Assembly: GCA_032622095.1 (NCBI GenBank)
Contig: CP136066.1
Coordinates: forward strand, 201,278,978-201,342,977
Direction of reading: 5' to 3'
Length of the DNA stretch: 64,000 bases
Origin: Siphonodentalium dalli
Lineage: Eukaryota > Mollusca > Scaphopoda > Gadilida > Siphonodentaliidae
Each line of letters opens with the position of its first letter. Within the stretch, counting starts at the first letter, position 1. The translations under genes and the position numbers were made by a program. Positions 13,101-25,934 of the stretch are shown piece by piece. Under the pieces are notes generated by a model. The model saw only the letters and a list, made by a program, of their open reading frames with translations, did no database searches and was not told the DNA's origin.

Positions 13101-16100
13101 TGACAATTCATCCATCTTGTATCTCTGTTTGACAATTCATCCATCTTGTATCTCTGTTTGACAATTCATCCATCTTGTATCTCTGTTTGACAATTCATCC
13201 ATCTTGTATCTCTGTTTGACAATTCATCCATCTTGTATCTCTGTTTGACAATTCATCCATCTTGTATCTCTGTTTGACAATTCATCCATCTTGTATCTCT
13301 GTTTGACAATTCATCCATCTTGTATCTCTGTTTGACAATTCATCCATCTTGTATCTCTGTTTGACAATTCATCCATCTTGTTCCTGGAGTCCATATTGTA
13401 TCTCTGTTTGACAATTCATCCATCTTGTATCTCTGTTTGACAATTCATCCATCTTGTATCTCTGTTTGACAATTCATCCATCTTGTATCTCTGTTTGACA
13501 ATTCATCCATCTTGTATCTCTGTTTGACAATTCATCCATCTTGTATCTCTGTTTGACAATTCATCCATCTTGTTCCCGGAGTCCATATTGTATCTCTGTT
13601 TGACAATTCATCCATCTTGTTCCTGGAGTCCATATTGTATCTCTGTTTGACAATTCATCCATCTTGTATCTCTGTTTGACAATTCATCCATATTGTATCT
13701 CTGTTTGACAATTCACCCATCTTGTTCCTGGAGTCCATATTGTATCTCTGTTTGACAATTCATCCATATTGTATCTCTGTTTGACAATTCATCCATCTTG
13801 TATCTCTGTTTGACAATTCATCCATCTTGTATCTCTGTTTGACAATTCATCCATCTTGTATCTCTGTTTGACAATTCATCCATCTTGTATCTCTGTTTGA
13901 CAATTCATCCATCTTGTATCTCTGTTTGACAATTCATCCATCTTGTATCTCTGTTTGACAATTCATCCATCTTGTATCTCTGTTTGACAATTCATCCATC
14001 TTGTATCTCTGTTTGACAATTCATCCATCTTGTATCTCTGTTTGACAATTCATCCATCTTGTATCTCTGTTTGACAATTCATCCATCTTGTATCTCTGTT
14101 TGACAATTCATCCATCTTGTATCTCTGTTTGACAATTCATCCATCTTGTTCCTGGAGTCCATATTGTATCTCTGTTTGACAATTCATCCATCTTGTATCT
14201 CTGTTTGACAATTCATCCATCTTGTATCTCTGTTTGACAATTCATCCATCTTGTATCTCTGTTTGACAATTCATCCATCTTGTATCTCTGTTTGACAATT
14301 CATCCATCTTGTATCTCTGTTTGACAATTCATCCATCTTGTATCTCTGTTTGACAATTCATCCATCTTGTATCTCTGTTTGACAATTCATCCATCTTGTT
14401 CCTGGAGTCCATATTGTATCTCTGTTTGACAATTCATCCATCTTGTATCTCTGTTTGACAATTTATCCATCTTGTATCTCTGTTTGACAATTCATCCATC
14501 TTGTATCTCTGTTTGACAATTCATCCATCTTGTATCTGTTTGACAATTCATCCATCTTGTATCTCTGTTTGACAATTCATCCATATTGAATCTCTGTTTG
14601 ACAATTCACCCATCTTGTATCTCTGTTTGACAATTCATCCATCTTGTATCTCTGTTTGACAATTCACCCATCTTGTATCTCTGTTTGACAATTCATCCAT
14701 CTTGTATCTCTGTTTGACAATTCATCCATCTTGTTCCTGGATTCCATATTGTATCTCTGTTTGACAATTCATCCATCTTGTATCTCTGTTTGACAATTCA
14801 TCCATCTTGTATCTCTGTTTGACAATTCATCCATCTTGTATCTCTGTTTGACAATTCATCCATCTTGTATCTCTGTTTGACAATTCATCCATCTTGTATC
14901 TCTGTTTGACAATTCATCCATCTTGTATCTCTGTTTGACAATTCATCCATCTTGTATCTCTGTTTGACAATTCATCCATCTTGTTCCTGGAGTCCATATT
15001 GTATCTCTGTTTGACAATTCACCCATCTTGTATCTCTGTTTGACAATTCATCCATCTTGTATCTCTGTTTGACAATTCATCCATCTTGTTCCTGGAGTCC
15101 ATATTGTATCTCTGTTTGACAATTCATCCATCTTGTATCTCTGTTTGACAATTCATCCATCTTGTATCTCTGTTTGACAATTCATCCATCTTGTATCTCT
15201 GTGTGACAATTCATCCATCTTGTATCTCTGTTTGACAATTCATCCATCTTGTATCTCTGTTTGACAATTCATCCATCTTGTTCCTGGAGTCCACATTGTA
15301 TCTCTGTTTGACAATTCATCCATCTTGTATCTCTGTTTGACAATTCACCCATCTTGTATCTCTGTTTGACAATTCATCCATCTTGTATCTCTGTTTGACA
15401 ATTCATCCATCTTGTATCTCTGTTTGACAATTCATCCATCTTGTATCTCTGTTTGACAATTCATCCATCTTGTATCTCTGTTTGACAATTCATCCATCTT
15501 GTTCCTGGAGTCCATATTGTATCTCTGTTTGACAATTCATCCATCTTGTTCCTGGAGTCCATATTGTATCTCTGTTTGACAATTCATCCATCTTGTATCT
15601 CTGTTTGACAATTCATCCATATTGTATCTCTGTTTGACAATTCACCCATCTTGTTCCTGGAGTCCATATTGTATCTCTGTTTGACAATTCATCCATATTG
15701 TATCTCTGTTTGACAATTCATCCATCTTGTATCTCTGTTTGACAATTCATCCATCTTGTATCTCTGTTTGACAATTCATCCATCTTGTATCTCTGTTTGA
15801 CAATTCATCCATCTTGTATCTCTGTTTGACAATTCATCCATCTTGTATCTCTGTTTGACAATTCATCCATCTTGTTCCTGGAGTCCATATTGTATCTCTG
15901 TTTGACAATTCATCCATCTTGTTCCTGGAGTCCATATTGTATCTCTGTTTGACAATTCATCCATCTTGTATCTCTGTTTGACAATTCATCCATATTGTAT
16001 CTCTGTTTGACAATTCACCCATCTTGTTCCTGGAGTCCATATTGTATCTCTGTTTGACAATTCATCCATATTGTATCTCTGTTTGACAATTCATCCATCT

Positions 16101-19100
16101 TGTATCTCTGTTTGACAATTCATCCATCTTGTATCTCTGTTTGACAATTCATCCATCTTGTATCTCTGTTTGACAATTCATCCATCTTGTATCTCTGTTT
16201 GACAATTCATCCATCTTGTATCTCTGTTTGACAATTCATCCATCTTGTATCTCTGTTTGACAATTCATCCATCTTGTATCTCTGTTTGACAATTCATCCA
16301 TCTTGTATCTCTGTTTGACAATTCATCCATCTTGTATCTCTGTTTGACAATTCATCCATCTTGTATCTCTGTTTGACAATTCATCCATCTTGTTCCTGGA
16401 GTCCATATTGTATCTCTGTTTGACAATTCATCCATCTTGTATCTCTGTTTGACAATTCATCCATCTTGTATCTCTGTTTGACAATTCATCCATCTTGTAT
16501 CTCTGTTTGACAATTCATCCATCTTGTATCTCTGTTTGACAATTCATCCATCTTGTATCTCTGTTTGACAATTCATCCATCTTGTATCTCTGTTTGACAA
16601 TTCATCCATCTTGTATCTCTGTTTGACAATTCATCCATCTTGTTCCTGGAGTCCATATTGTATCTCTGTTTGACAATTCATCCATCTTGTATCTCTGTTT
16701 GACAATTTATCCATCTTGTATCTCTGTTTGACAATTCATCCATCTTGTATCTCTGTTTGACAATTCATCCATCTTGTATCTCTGTTTGACAATTCATCCA
16801 TCTTGTATCTCTGTTTGACAATTCATCCATATTGTATCTCTGTTTGACAATTAACCCATCTTGTATCTCTGTTTGACAATTCATCCATCTTGTATCTCTG
16901 TTTGACAGTTCACCCATCTTGTATCTCTGTTTGACAATTCATCCATCTTGTATCTCTGTTTGACAATTCATCCATCTTGTTCCTGGATTCCATATTGTAT
17001 CTCTGTTTGACAATTCATCCATCTTGTATCTCTGTTTGACAATTCATCCATCTTGTTCCTGGAGTCCATATTGTATCTCTGTTTGACAATTCATCCATCT
17101 TGTATCTCTGTTTGACAATTCATCCATCTTGTATCTCTGTTTGACAATTCATCCATCTTGTATCTCTGTGTGACAATTCATCCATCTTGTATCTCTGTTT
17201 GACAATTCATCCATCTTGTATCTCTGTTTGACAATTCATCCATCTTGTTCCTGGAGTCCACATTGTATCTCTGTTTGACAATTCATCCATCTTGTATCTC
17301 TGTTTGACAATTCACCCATCTTGTATCTCTGTTTGACAATTCATCCATCTTGTATCTCTGTTTGACAATTCATCCATCTTGTATCTCTGTTTGACAATTC
17401 ATCCATCTTGTATCTCTGTTTGACAATTCATCCATCTTGTATCTCTGTTTGACAATTCATCCATCTTGTTCCTGGAGTCCATATTGTATCTCTGTTTGAC
17501 AATTCATCCATCTTGTTCCTGGAGTCCATATTGTATCTCTGTTTGACAATTCATCCATCTTGTATCTCTGTTTGACAATTCATCCATATTGTATCTCTGT
17601 TTGACAATTCACCCATCTTGTTCCTGGAGTCCATATTGTATCTCTGTTTGACAATTCATCCATCTTGTATCTCTGTTTGACAATTCATCCATCTTGTATC
17701 TCTGTTTGACAATTCATCCATATTGTATCTCTGTTTGACAATTCACCCATCTTGTTCCTGGAGTCCATATTGTATCTCTGTTTGACAATTCATCCATATT
17801 GTATCTCTGTTTGACAATTCATCCATCTTGTATCTCTGTTTGACAATTCATCCATCTTGTATCTCTGTTTGACAATTCATCCATCTTGTATCTCTGTTTG
17901 ACAATTCATCCATCTTGTATCTCTGTTTGACAATTCATCCATCTTGTATCTCTGTTTGACAATTCATCCATCTTGTTCCTGGAGTCCATATTGTATCTCT
18001 GTTTGACAATTCATCCATCTTGTTCCTGGAGTCCATATTGTATCTCTGTTTGACAATTCATCCATCTTGTATCTCTGTTTGACAATTCATCCATATTGTA
18101 TCTCTGTTTGACAATTCACCCATCTTGTTCCTGGAGTCCATATTGTATCTCTGTTTGACAATTCATCCATATTGTATCTCTGTTTGACAATTCATCCATC
18201 TTGTATCTCTGTTTGACAATTCATCCATCTTGTATCTCTGTTTGACAATTCATCCATCTTGTATCTCTGTTTGACAATTCATCCATCTTGTATCTCTGTT
18301 TGACAATTCATCCATCTTGTATCTCTGTTTGACAATTCATCCATCTTGTATCTCTGTTTGACAATTCATCCATCTTGTATCTCTGTTTGACAATTCATCC
18401 ATCTTGTATCTCTGTTTGACAATTCATCCATCTTGTATCTCTGTTTGACAATTCATCCATCTTGTATCTCTGTTTGACAATTCATCCATCTTGTATCTCT
18501 GTTTGACAATTCATCCATCTTGTTCCTGGAGTCCATATTGTATCTCTGTTTGACAATTCATCCATCTTGTATCTCTGTTTGACAATTCATCCATCTTGTA
18601 TCTCTGTTTGACAATTCATCCATCTTGTATCTCTGTTTGACAATTCATCCATCTTGTATCTCTGTTTGACAATTCATCCATCTTGTATCTCTGTTTGACA
18701 ATTCATCCATCTTGTATCTCTGTTTGACAATTCATCCATCTTGTTCCTGGAGTCCATATTGTATCTCTGTTTGACAATTCATCCATCTTGTATCTCTGTT
18801 TGACAATTTATCCATCTTGTATCTCTGTTTGACAATTCATCCATCTTGTATCTCTGTTTGACAATTCATCCATCTTGTATCTCTGTTTGACAATTCATCC
18901 ATCTTGTATCTCTGTTTGACAATTCATCCATATTGTATCTCTGTTTGACAATTCACCCATCTTGTATCTCTGTTTGACAATTCATCCATCTTGTATCTCT
19001 GTTTGACAGTTCACCCATCTTGTATCTCTGTTTGACAATTCATCCATCTTGTATCTCTGTTTGACAATTCATCCATCTTGTTCCTGGATTCCATATTGTA

Positions 19101-22100
19101 TCTCTGTTTGACAATTCATCCATCTTGTATCTCTGTTTGACAATTCATCCATCTTGTTCCTGGAGTCCATATTGTATCTCTGTTTGACAATTCATCCATC
19201 TTGTATCTCTGTTTGACAATTCATCCATCTTGTATCTCTGTTTGACAATTCATCCATCTTGTATCTCTGTGTGACAATTCATCCATCTTGTATCTCTGTT
19301 TGACAATTCATCCATCTTGTATCTCTGTTTGACAATTCATCCATCTTGTTCCTGGAGTCCACATTGTATCTCTGTTTGACAATTCATCCATCTTGTATCT
19401 CTGTTTGACAATTCACCCATCTTGTATCTCTGTTTGACAATTCATCCATCTTGTATCTCTGTTTGACAATTCATCCATCTTGTATCTCTGTTTGACAATT
19501 CATCCATCTTGTATCTCTGTTTGACAATTCATCCATCTTGTATCTCTGTTTGACAATTCATCCATCTTGTTCCTGGAGTCCATATTGTATCTCTGTTTGA
19601 CAATTCATCCATCTTGTTCCTGGAGTCCATATTGTATCTCTGTTTGACAATTCATCCATCTTGTATCTCTGTTTGACAATTCATCCATATTGTATCTCTG
19701 TTTGACAATTCACCCATCTTGTTCCTGGAGTCCATATTGTATCTCTGTTTGACAATTCATCCATCTTGTATCTCTGTTTGACAATTCATCCATCTTGTAT
19801 CTCTGTTTGACAATTCATCCATATTGTATCTCTGTTTGACAATTCACCCATCTTGTTCCTGGAGTCCATATTGTATCTCTGTTTGACAATTCATCCATAT
19901 TGTATCTCTGTTTGACAATTCACCCATCTTGTATCTCTGTTTGACAATTCATACATCTTGTATCTCTGTTTGACAATTCATCCATCTTGTTCCTGGAGTC
20001 CATATTGTATCTCTGTTTGACAATTCATCCATCTTGTGTCTCTGTTTGACAATTCATCCATCTTGTATCTCTGTTTGACAATTCATCCATCTTGTATCTC
20101 TGTTTGACAATTCATCCATCTTGTATCTCTGTTTGACAATTCATCCATCTTGTATCTCTGTTTGACAATTCATCCATCTTGTTCCTGGAGTCCATATTGT
20201 ATCTCTGTTTGACAATTCATCCATCTTGTATCTCTGTTTGACAATTTATCCATCTTGTATCTCTGTTTGACAATTCATCCATCTTGTATCTCTGTTTGAC
20301 AATTCATCCATCTTGTATCTCTGTTTGACAATTCATCCATCTTGTATCTCTGTTTGACAATTCATCCATATTGTATCTCTGTTTGACAATTCACCCATCT
20401 TGTATCTCTGTTTGACAATTCATCCATCTTGTATCTCTGTTTGACAATTCACCCATCTTGTATCTCTGTTTGACAATTCATCCATCTTGTATCTCTGTTT
20501 GACAATTCATCCATCTTGTTCCTGGATTCCATATTGTATCTCTGTTTGACAATTCATCCATCTTGTATCTCTGTTTGACAATTCATCCATCTTGTATCTC
20601 TGTTTGACAATTCATCCATCTTGTAGCTCTGTTTGACAATTCATCCATCTTGTATCTCTGTTTGACAATTCATCCATCTTGTATCTCTGTTTGACAATTC
20701 ATCCATCTTGTATCTCTGTTTGACAATTCATCCATCTTGTATCTCTGTTTGACAATTCATCCATCTTGTTCCTGGAGTCCATATTGTATCTCTGTTTGAC
20801 AATTCACCCATCTTGTATCTCTGTTTGACAATTCATCCATCTTGTATCTCTGTTTGACAATTCATCCATCTTGTTCCTGGAGTCCATATTGTATCTCTGT
20901 TTGACAATTCATCCATCTTGTATCTCTGTTTGACAATTCATCCATCTTGTATCTCTGTTTGACAATTCATCCATCTTGTATCTCTGTGTGACAATTCATC
21001 CATCTTGTATCTCTGTTTGACAATTCATCCATCTTGTATCTCTGTTTGACAATTCATCCATCTTGTTCCTGGAGTCCACATTGTATCTCTGTTTGACAAT
21101 TCATCCATCTTGTATCTCTGTTTGACAATTCACCCATCTTGTATCTCTGTTTGACAATTCATCCATCTTGTATCTCTGTTTGACAATTCATCCATCTTGT
21201 ATCTCTGTTTGACAATTCATCCATCTTGTATCTCTGTTTGACAATTCATCCATCTTGTATCTCTGTTTGACAATTCATCCATCTTGTTCCTGGAGTCCAT
21301 ATTGTATCTCTGTTTGACAATTCATCCATCTTGTATCTCTGTTTGACAATTCATCCATATTGTATCTCTGTTTGACAATTCACCCATCTTGTTCCTGGAG
21401 TCCATATTGTATCTCTGTTTGACAATTCATCCATCTTGTATCTCTGTTTGACAATTCATCCATCTTGTATCTCTGTTTGACAATTCATCCATCTTGTTCC
21501 TGGAGTCCATATTGTATCTCTGTTTGACAATTCATCCATATTGTATCTCTGTTTGACAATTCACCCATCTTGTATCTCTGTTTGACAATTCATACATCTT
21601 GTATCTCTGTTTGACAATTCATCCATCTTGTTCCTGGAGTCCATATTGTATCTCTGTTTGACAATTCATCCATCTTGTATCTCTGTTTGACAATTCATCC
21701 ATCTTGTATCTCTGTTTGACAATTCATCCATCTTGTATCTCTGTTTGACAATTCATCCATCTTGTATCTCTGTTTGACAATTCATCCATCTTGTATCTCT
21801 GTTTGACAATTCATCCATCTTGTATCTCTGTTTGACAATTCATCCATCTTGTATCTCTGTTTGACAATTCATCCATCTTGTATCTCTGTTTGACAATTCA
21901 TCCATCTTGTATCTCTGTTTGACAATTCATCCATCTTGTATCTCTGTTTGACAATTCATCCATCTTGTATCTCTGTTTGACAATTCATCCATCTTGTTCC
22001 CGGAGTCCACATTGTATCTCTGTTTGACAATTCATCCATCTTGTATCTCTGTTTGACAATTCATCCATCTTGTATCTCTGTTTGACAATTCATCCATCTT

Positions 22101-22385
22101 GTATCTCTGTTTGACAATTCATCCATCTTGTTCCTGGAGTCCATATTGTATCTCTGTTTGACAATTCATCCATCTTGTATCTCTGTTTGACAATTCATCC
22201 ATCTTGTATCTCTGTTTGACAATTCATCCATCTTGTATCTCTGTTTGACAATTCACCCATCTTGTATCTCTGTTTGACAATTCACCCATCTTGTATCTCT
22301 GTTTGACAATTCATCCATCTTGTTCCCGGAGTCCACATTGTATCTCTGTTTGACAATTCACCCATCTTGTTCCCGGAGTCCACAT
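7163..22385. repeat. 15.2-kb satellite array: 29-bp unit with interspersed 18-bp segment
   Basis: The short unit is 29 bp, beginning TGTATCTCTGTTTGACAATT and ending CATCCATCT. At irregular intervals an 18-bp segment, TGTTCCTGGAGTCCATAT, follows a unit and gives a 47-bp composite. Common variants are CACCC for CATCC, CATAT for CATCT, and CCACAT for CCATAT. The first unit (7163-7209) and the last (22339-22385) are both 47-bp composites carrying CACCC and CCACAT, and 22285-22385 is enriched in such units. Because 29 is not a multiple of 3 and each unit holds TGA in one frame, no long frame survives. There are no unique spacers, so it is not a CRISPR array. It makes up about 24% of the window. 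Confidence 0.97.
16681..19380. repeat. Higher-order duplication of about 2.1 kb inside the satellite
   Basis: Rare variants recur with one exact spacing of 2,101 bases: ATTTATCC at 16705 and 18806, ACAGTTC at 16905 and 19006, the GGATTCC form of the 18-bp segment at 16987 and 19088 (ATTCC position), and GTGTGAC at 17168 and 19269. The number equals 65 x 29 + 12 x 18. A private change (TTAACCC at 16851 against TTCACCC at 18952) shows that the copies have diverged since duplication. Related but indel-shifted copies of the marker set lie at 14461-15210 and 20244-20990. Confidence 0.85.
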
Positions 22386-23503
22386 TGTAGTGAGTTTGTT
22401 AAAGGTGCACAATGCGATTATTCTCCCTTTTCTTCCATCCTTAACTCAAATTCAGTAATATATCTCCATTTATCATAAGACCATTATTTCCAACCATTCC
22501 CAGCTTATCTATACCACTCCTTCCCTTATTGGGGATGTGGCATGTAGCCAAAGAGGAGAAGACTTCATATAACCCCTCGGGCTTATTGTCTGATCCTCGT
22601 TTCCATACACAAACTCTCTATTTTGCATATTTGTGTCATCTGTATATAATGTTATTTGTTTGGATTTGGAAATAAAAATATGTTTACACTAATATAAACA
22701 GGCGACAGATAAATAACAGTACAGAAGGAGTCCTTATTTTTTAGGTAAAAGACATTAGTTACAATGACTAGGGTGGTGTTAGTCATCATGACTAATGAAT
22801 TGTTAGTCCAAATCAATAATTAGGTCATAAGACTAAAATTGTGTGGTCAAAAGACCAGGATTGAGTCACAATGAATAACTTTTCTGAGTATTTTGGTGGA
22901 AATAATAATGTGCAAATAATTTCAATACTCAACCAGAATCAGAGAACGATTTGAAAGCAGGACAAACTTACATTCAATCAATTCTCTAAACACAGATGTC
23001 AGTACTGATCTATTGAAATGTATAACAATAGTTTGTGGTATCGGTCTGTTTGACGAGTTTATTTTTTCGAGATGTATGTGGTGTCATGGAATATGAACCT
23101 TTTATTCTAATAGTGTAGCCTTTGATGCGGGAGGGAAGTTCTGACATATATGCCATTATATCTTCCCATCACATTCGTTCAATTATAGATCCAATATCTG
23201 GAACTGCAACAAAATGGAAAAAACAATATTTAGCAATGAATAAATTAAGCATAATTCAAGGCAGTCATAGTGACTCGCTGAAAGATGTGGGTTAGTATAA
23301 AGTGACTTACCCTAAATTAGACATATTGACCCGAGTACGTTTGTTGAACTAATATCGGCATTCCTTGTCATAACTAACTACTGGTCAATGATGCTTTAGT
23401 GTTGAAATGGTTAGACATACTTCGTGAAACTTATTGATGATGAAACCCAGTGGTTTGTTAGCACTGTATTGAGTCACTAGTCTCATTAAACATGTGGGAG
23501 ACG
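22386..23503. other. Right flank of satellite; no gene
   Basis: The first bases (TGTAGTGAGTTTGTTAAA) match the sequence following the single satellite unit in copy B (TTGGAGTGAGGTGGTTAAA, 37974 on), so copy A ends within about 25 bases of the array. The remainder is AT-rich. It contains short repeated TTAGTCA/GACTAA motifs at 22745-22870 and no open frame of note. Confidence 0.5.
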
Positions 23504-23589
23504 AACAGACATGACAATTGGAACTTATTCCCTATTCCTTATTCCTTATTTTCAAAAATGTCACTTTCGACCGATTTGACGGCATGGGT

Positions 23590-25934
23590 GGGTGGCCCGC
23601 CCCAAATACCACCTAGAAACACCCCGACCCCCAACCCATCACCCCCGGGGGTGCCACCCCGAGGGGGTGAAAATGGTGTATGGACCATTTTCGAGAACGG
23701 TAAGGAATACGACCGATTTGACGGCATGGGTGGGTGGCCCGCCCCAAATACCAACTAGAAACACCCCGACCCCCCACCCATCACCCCCGGGGGGTGCCAC
23801 ACCGAGGGGGTGAAAATGGGGTATGGACCATTTTCGAGAACGGTAAGGATTTCGACCGATTTGACGGCATGGGTGGGTGGCCCGCCCCAAATACGACCTA
23901 GAAACACCTCGACCCCCCACCCATCACCCCCGGGGGTGAAAATGGGGTGTGGACCATTTTCGAGAACGGTATGGATTTCGACCGATTTGACGGCATGGGT
24001 GGGTGGCCCGCCCCAAATACCACCTAGAAACACCCCGACCCCCCACCCCCGGGGGTGCCACCCCGAGGGGGTGAAAATGGGGTATGGACCATTTTCGAGA
24101 ACGGTAAGGATTTCGACCGATTTGACGGCATGGGTGGGTGGCCCGCCCAAATACCACCTAGAAACACCCCGACCCCCCACCCATCACCCCCGGGGGGTGC
24201 CACCCCGAGGGGGTGAAAATGGGGTGTGGACCATTTTCGAGAACGGTAAGAATTTCGACCGATTTGACGGCATGGGTGGGTGGCCCGCCCCAAATACCAC
24301 CTAGAAACACCCCGACCCCCCACCCATCACCCCCGGGGGGTGCCACCCCGAGGGGGTGAAAATGGGGTGTGGACCATTTTCGAGAACGGTAAGGATTTCG
24401 ACTGATTTGACGGCATGGGTGGGTGGCCCGCCCCAAATACCACATAGAAACACCCCGACCCATCACCCCCGGGGGTGCCACCGAGGGGGTGAAAATGGGG
24501 TGTGGACCATTTTCGAGAACGGTAAGGATTTCGACCGATTTGACGGCATGGGTGGGTGGCCCGCCCCAAATACCACCTAGAAACACCCCGACCCCCCACC
24601 CATCACCCCCGGGGGGTGCCACCCCGAGGGGGTGAAAATGGGGTGTGGACCATTTTCGAGAACGGTAAGGATTTCGACTGATTTGACGGCATGGGTGGGT
24701 TGCCCGCCCCAAATACCACCTAGAAACACCCTGACCCCCCACCCATCACCCCCGGGGGTGCCACCCCGAGGGGGTGAAAATGGGGTATGGACCATTTTCG
24801 AGAACGGTAAGGATTTCGACCGATTTGACGGCATGGGTGGGTGGCCCGCCCCAAATACCACCTAGAAACACCCCGACCCCCCACCCATCACCCCGGGGGG
24901 GGGGGGGTGCCACCCCGAGGGGGTGAAAATGGGGTATGGACCATTTTCGAGAACGGTAAGGATTTCGACCGATTTGACGGCATGTGTGGGTGGCCCGCCC
25001 CAAATACCACATAGAAACACCCCGACCCCCACCATCACCCCCGGGGGTGAAAATGGGGTATGGACCATTTTCGAGAACGGTAAGGATTTCGACCGATTTG
25101 ACGGCATGGGTGGGTGGCCCGCCCCAAATACCACCTAGAAACACCCCGACCCCCCACCCATCACCCCCGGGGGGGGTGCCACCCCGAGGGGGTGAAAATG
25201 GGGTGTGGACCATTTTCGAGAACGGTAAGGATTTCGACCGATTTGACGGCATGGGTGGGTGGCCCGCCCCAAATACCAACTAGAAACACCCCGACCCCCC
25301 ACCCATCACCCCCGGGGGATGCCACCCCGAGGGGGTGAAAATGGGGTGTGGACCATTTTCGAAAACGGTAAGGATTTCGACCGATTTGACGGCATGGGTG
25401 GGTGGCCCGCCCCAAATACCACCTAGAAACACCCCGACCCATCACCCCCGGGGGGTGCCACCCCGAGGGGGTGAAAATGGGGTGTGGACCATTTTCGAGA
25501 ACGGTAAGGATTTCGACCGATTTGACGGCATGGGTGGGTGACCCGTCCCAAATACCACCTAGAAACACCCCGACCCCCCCCACCCATCACCCCCGGGGGT
25601 GCCACCCGAGGGGGTGAAAATGGTGTATGGACCATTTTCGAGAACGGTAAGGATTTCGACCGATTTGACATGGGTGGGTGGCCCGCCCCAAATACCACCT
25701 AGAAACACCCCGACCCCCCACCCATCATCCCCGGGGGGGTGCCATCCCGAGGGGGTGAAAATGGGGTGTGGACCATTTTCGAGAACGGTAAGGATTTCGA
25801 CCGATTTGACGGCATGGGTGGGTGGCCCGCCCCAAATACCACATAGAAACACCCCGACCCCCCACCCATCACCCCTGGGGGTGCCACCCCGGGGGGTGAA
25901 AATGGGGTATGGACCATTTTCGAGAACGGTAAGG
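23590..25934 (+). repeat. Left arm array of the foldback element (about 17 units of ~143 bp)
   Basis: TGGACCATTTT recurs at 23681, 23824, 23950, 24085, 24227, 24370 and so on to about 25910. Spacings are mostly 142-144, with some shorter ones (124-135) where the CCCCCACCCATCACCCCCGG part is trimmed. The variable part is a run of C and G around CACCCCCGGGGGTG. Open frames of up to 212 codons cross these units on both strands only because the unit lacks stops in several frames; the unit length is not a multiple of 3 and the translations are the same repeat in different frames. They should not be annotated as genes. Confidence 0.9.

Noticed and set aside
7163-22385. CRISPR array
   Set aside because: A 29-bp repeat invites the idea, but the units abut directly. 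The only interspersed segment is one recurring 18-bp sequence, not a set of unique spacers, and there are no cas genes.
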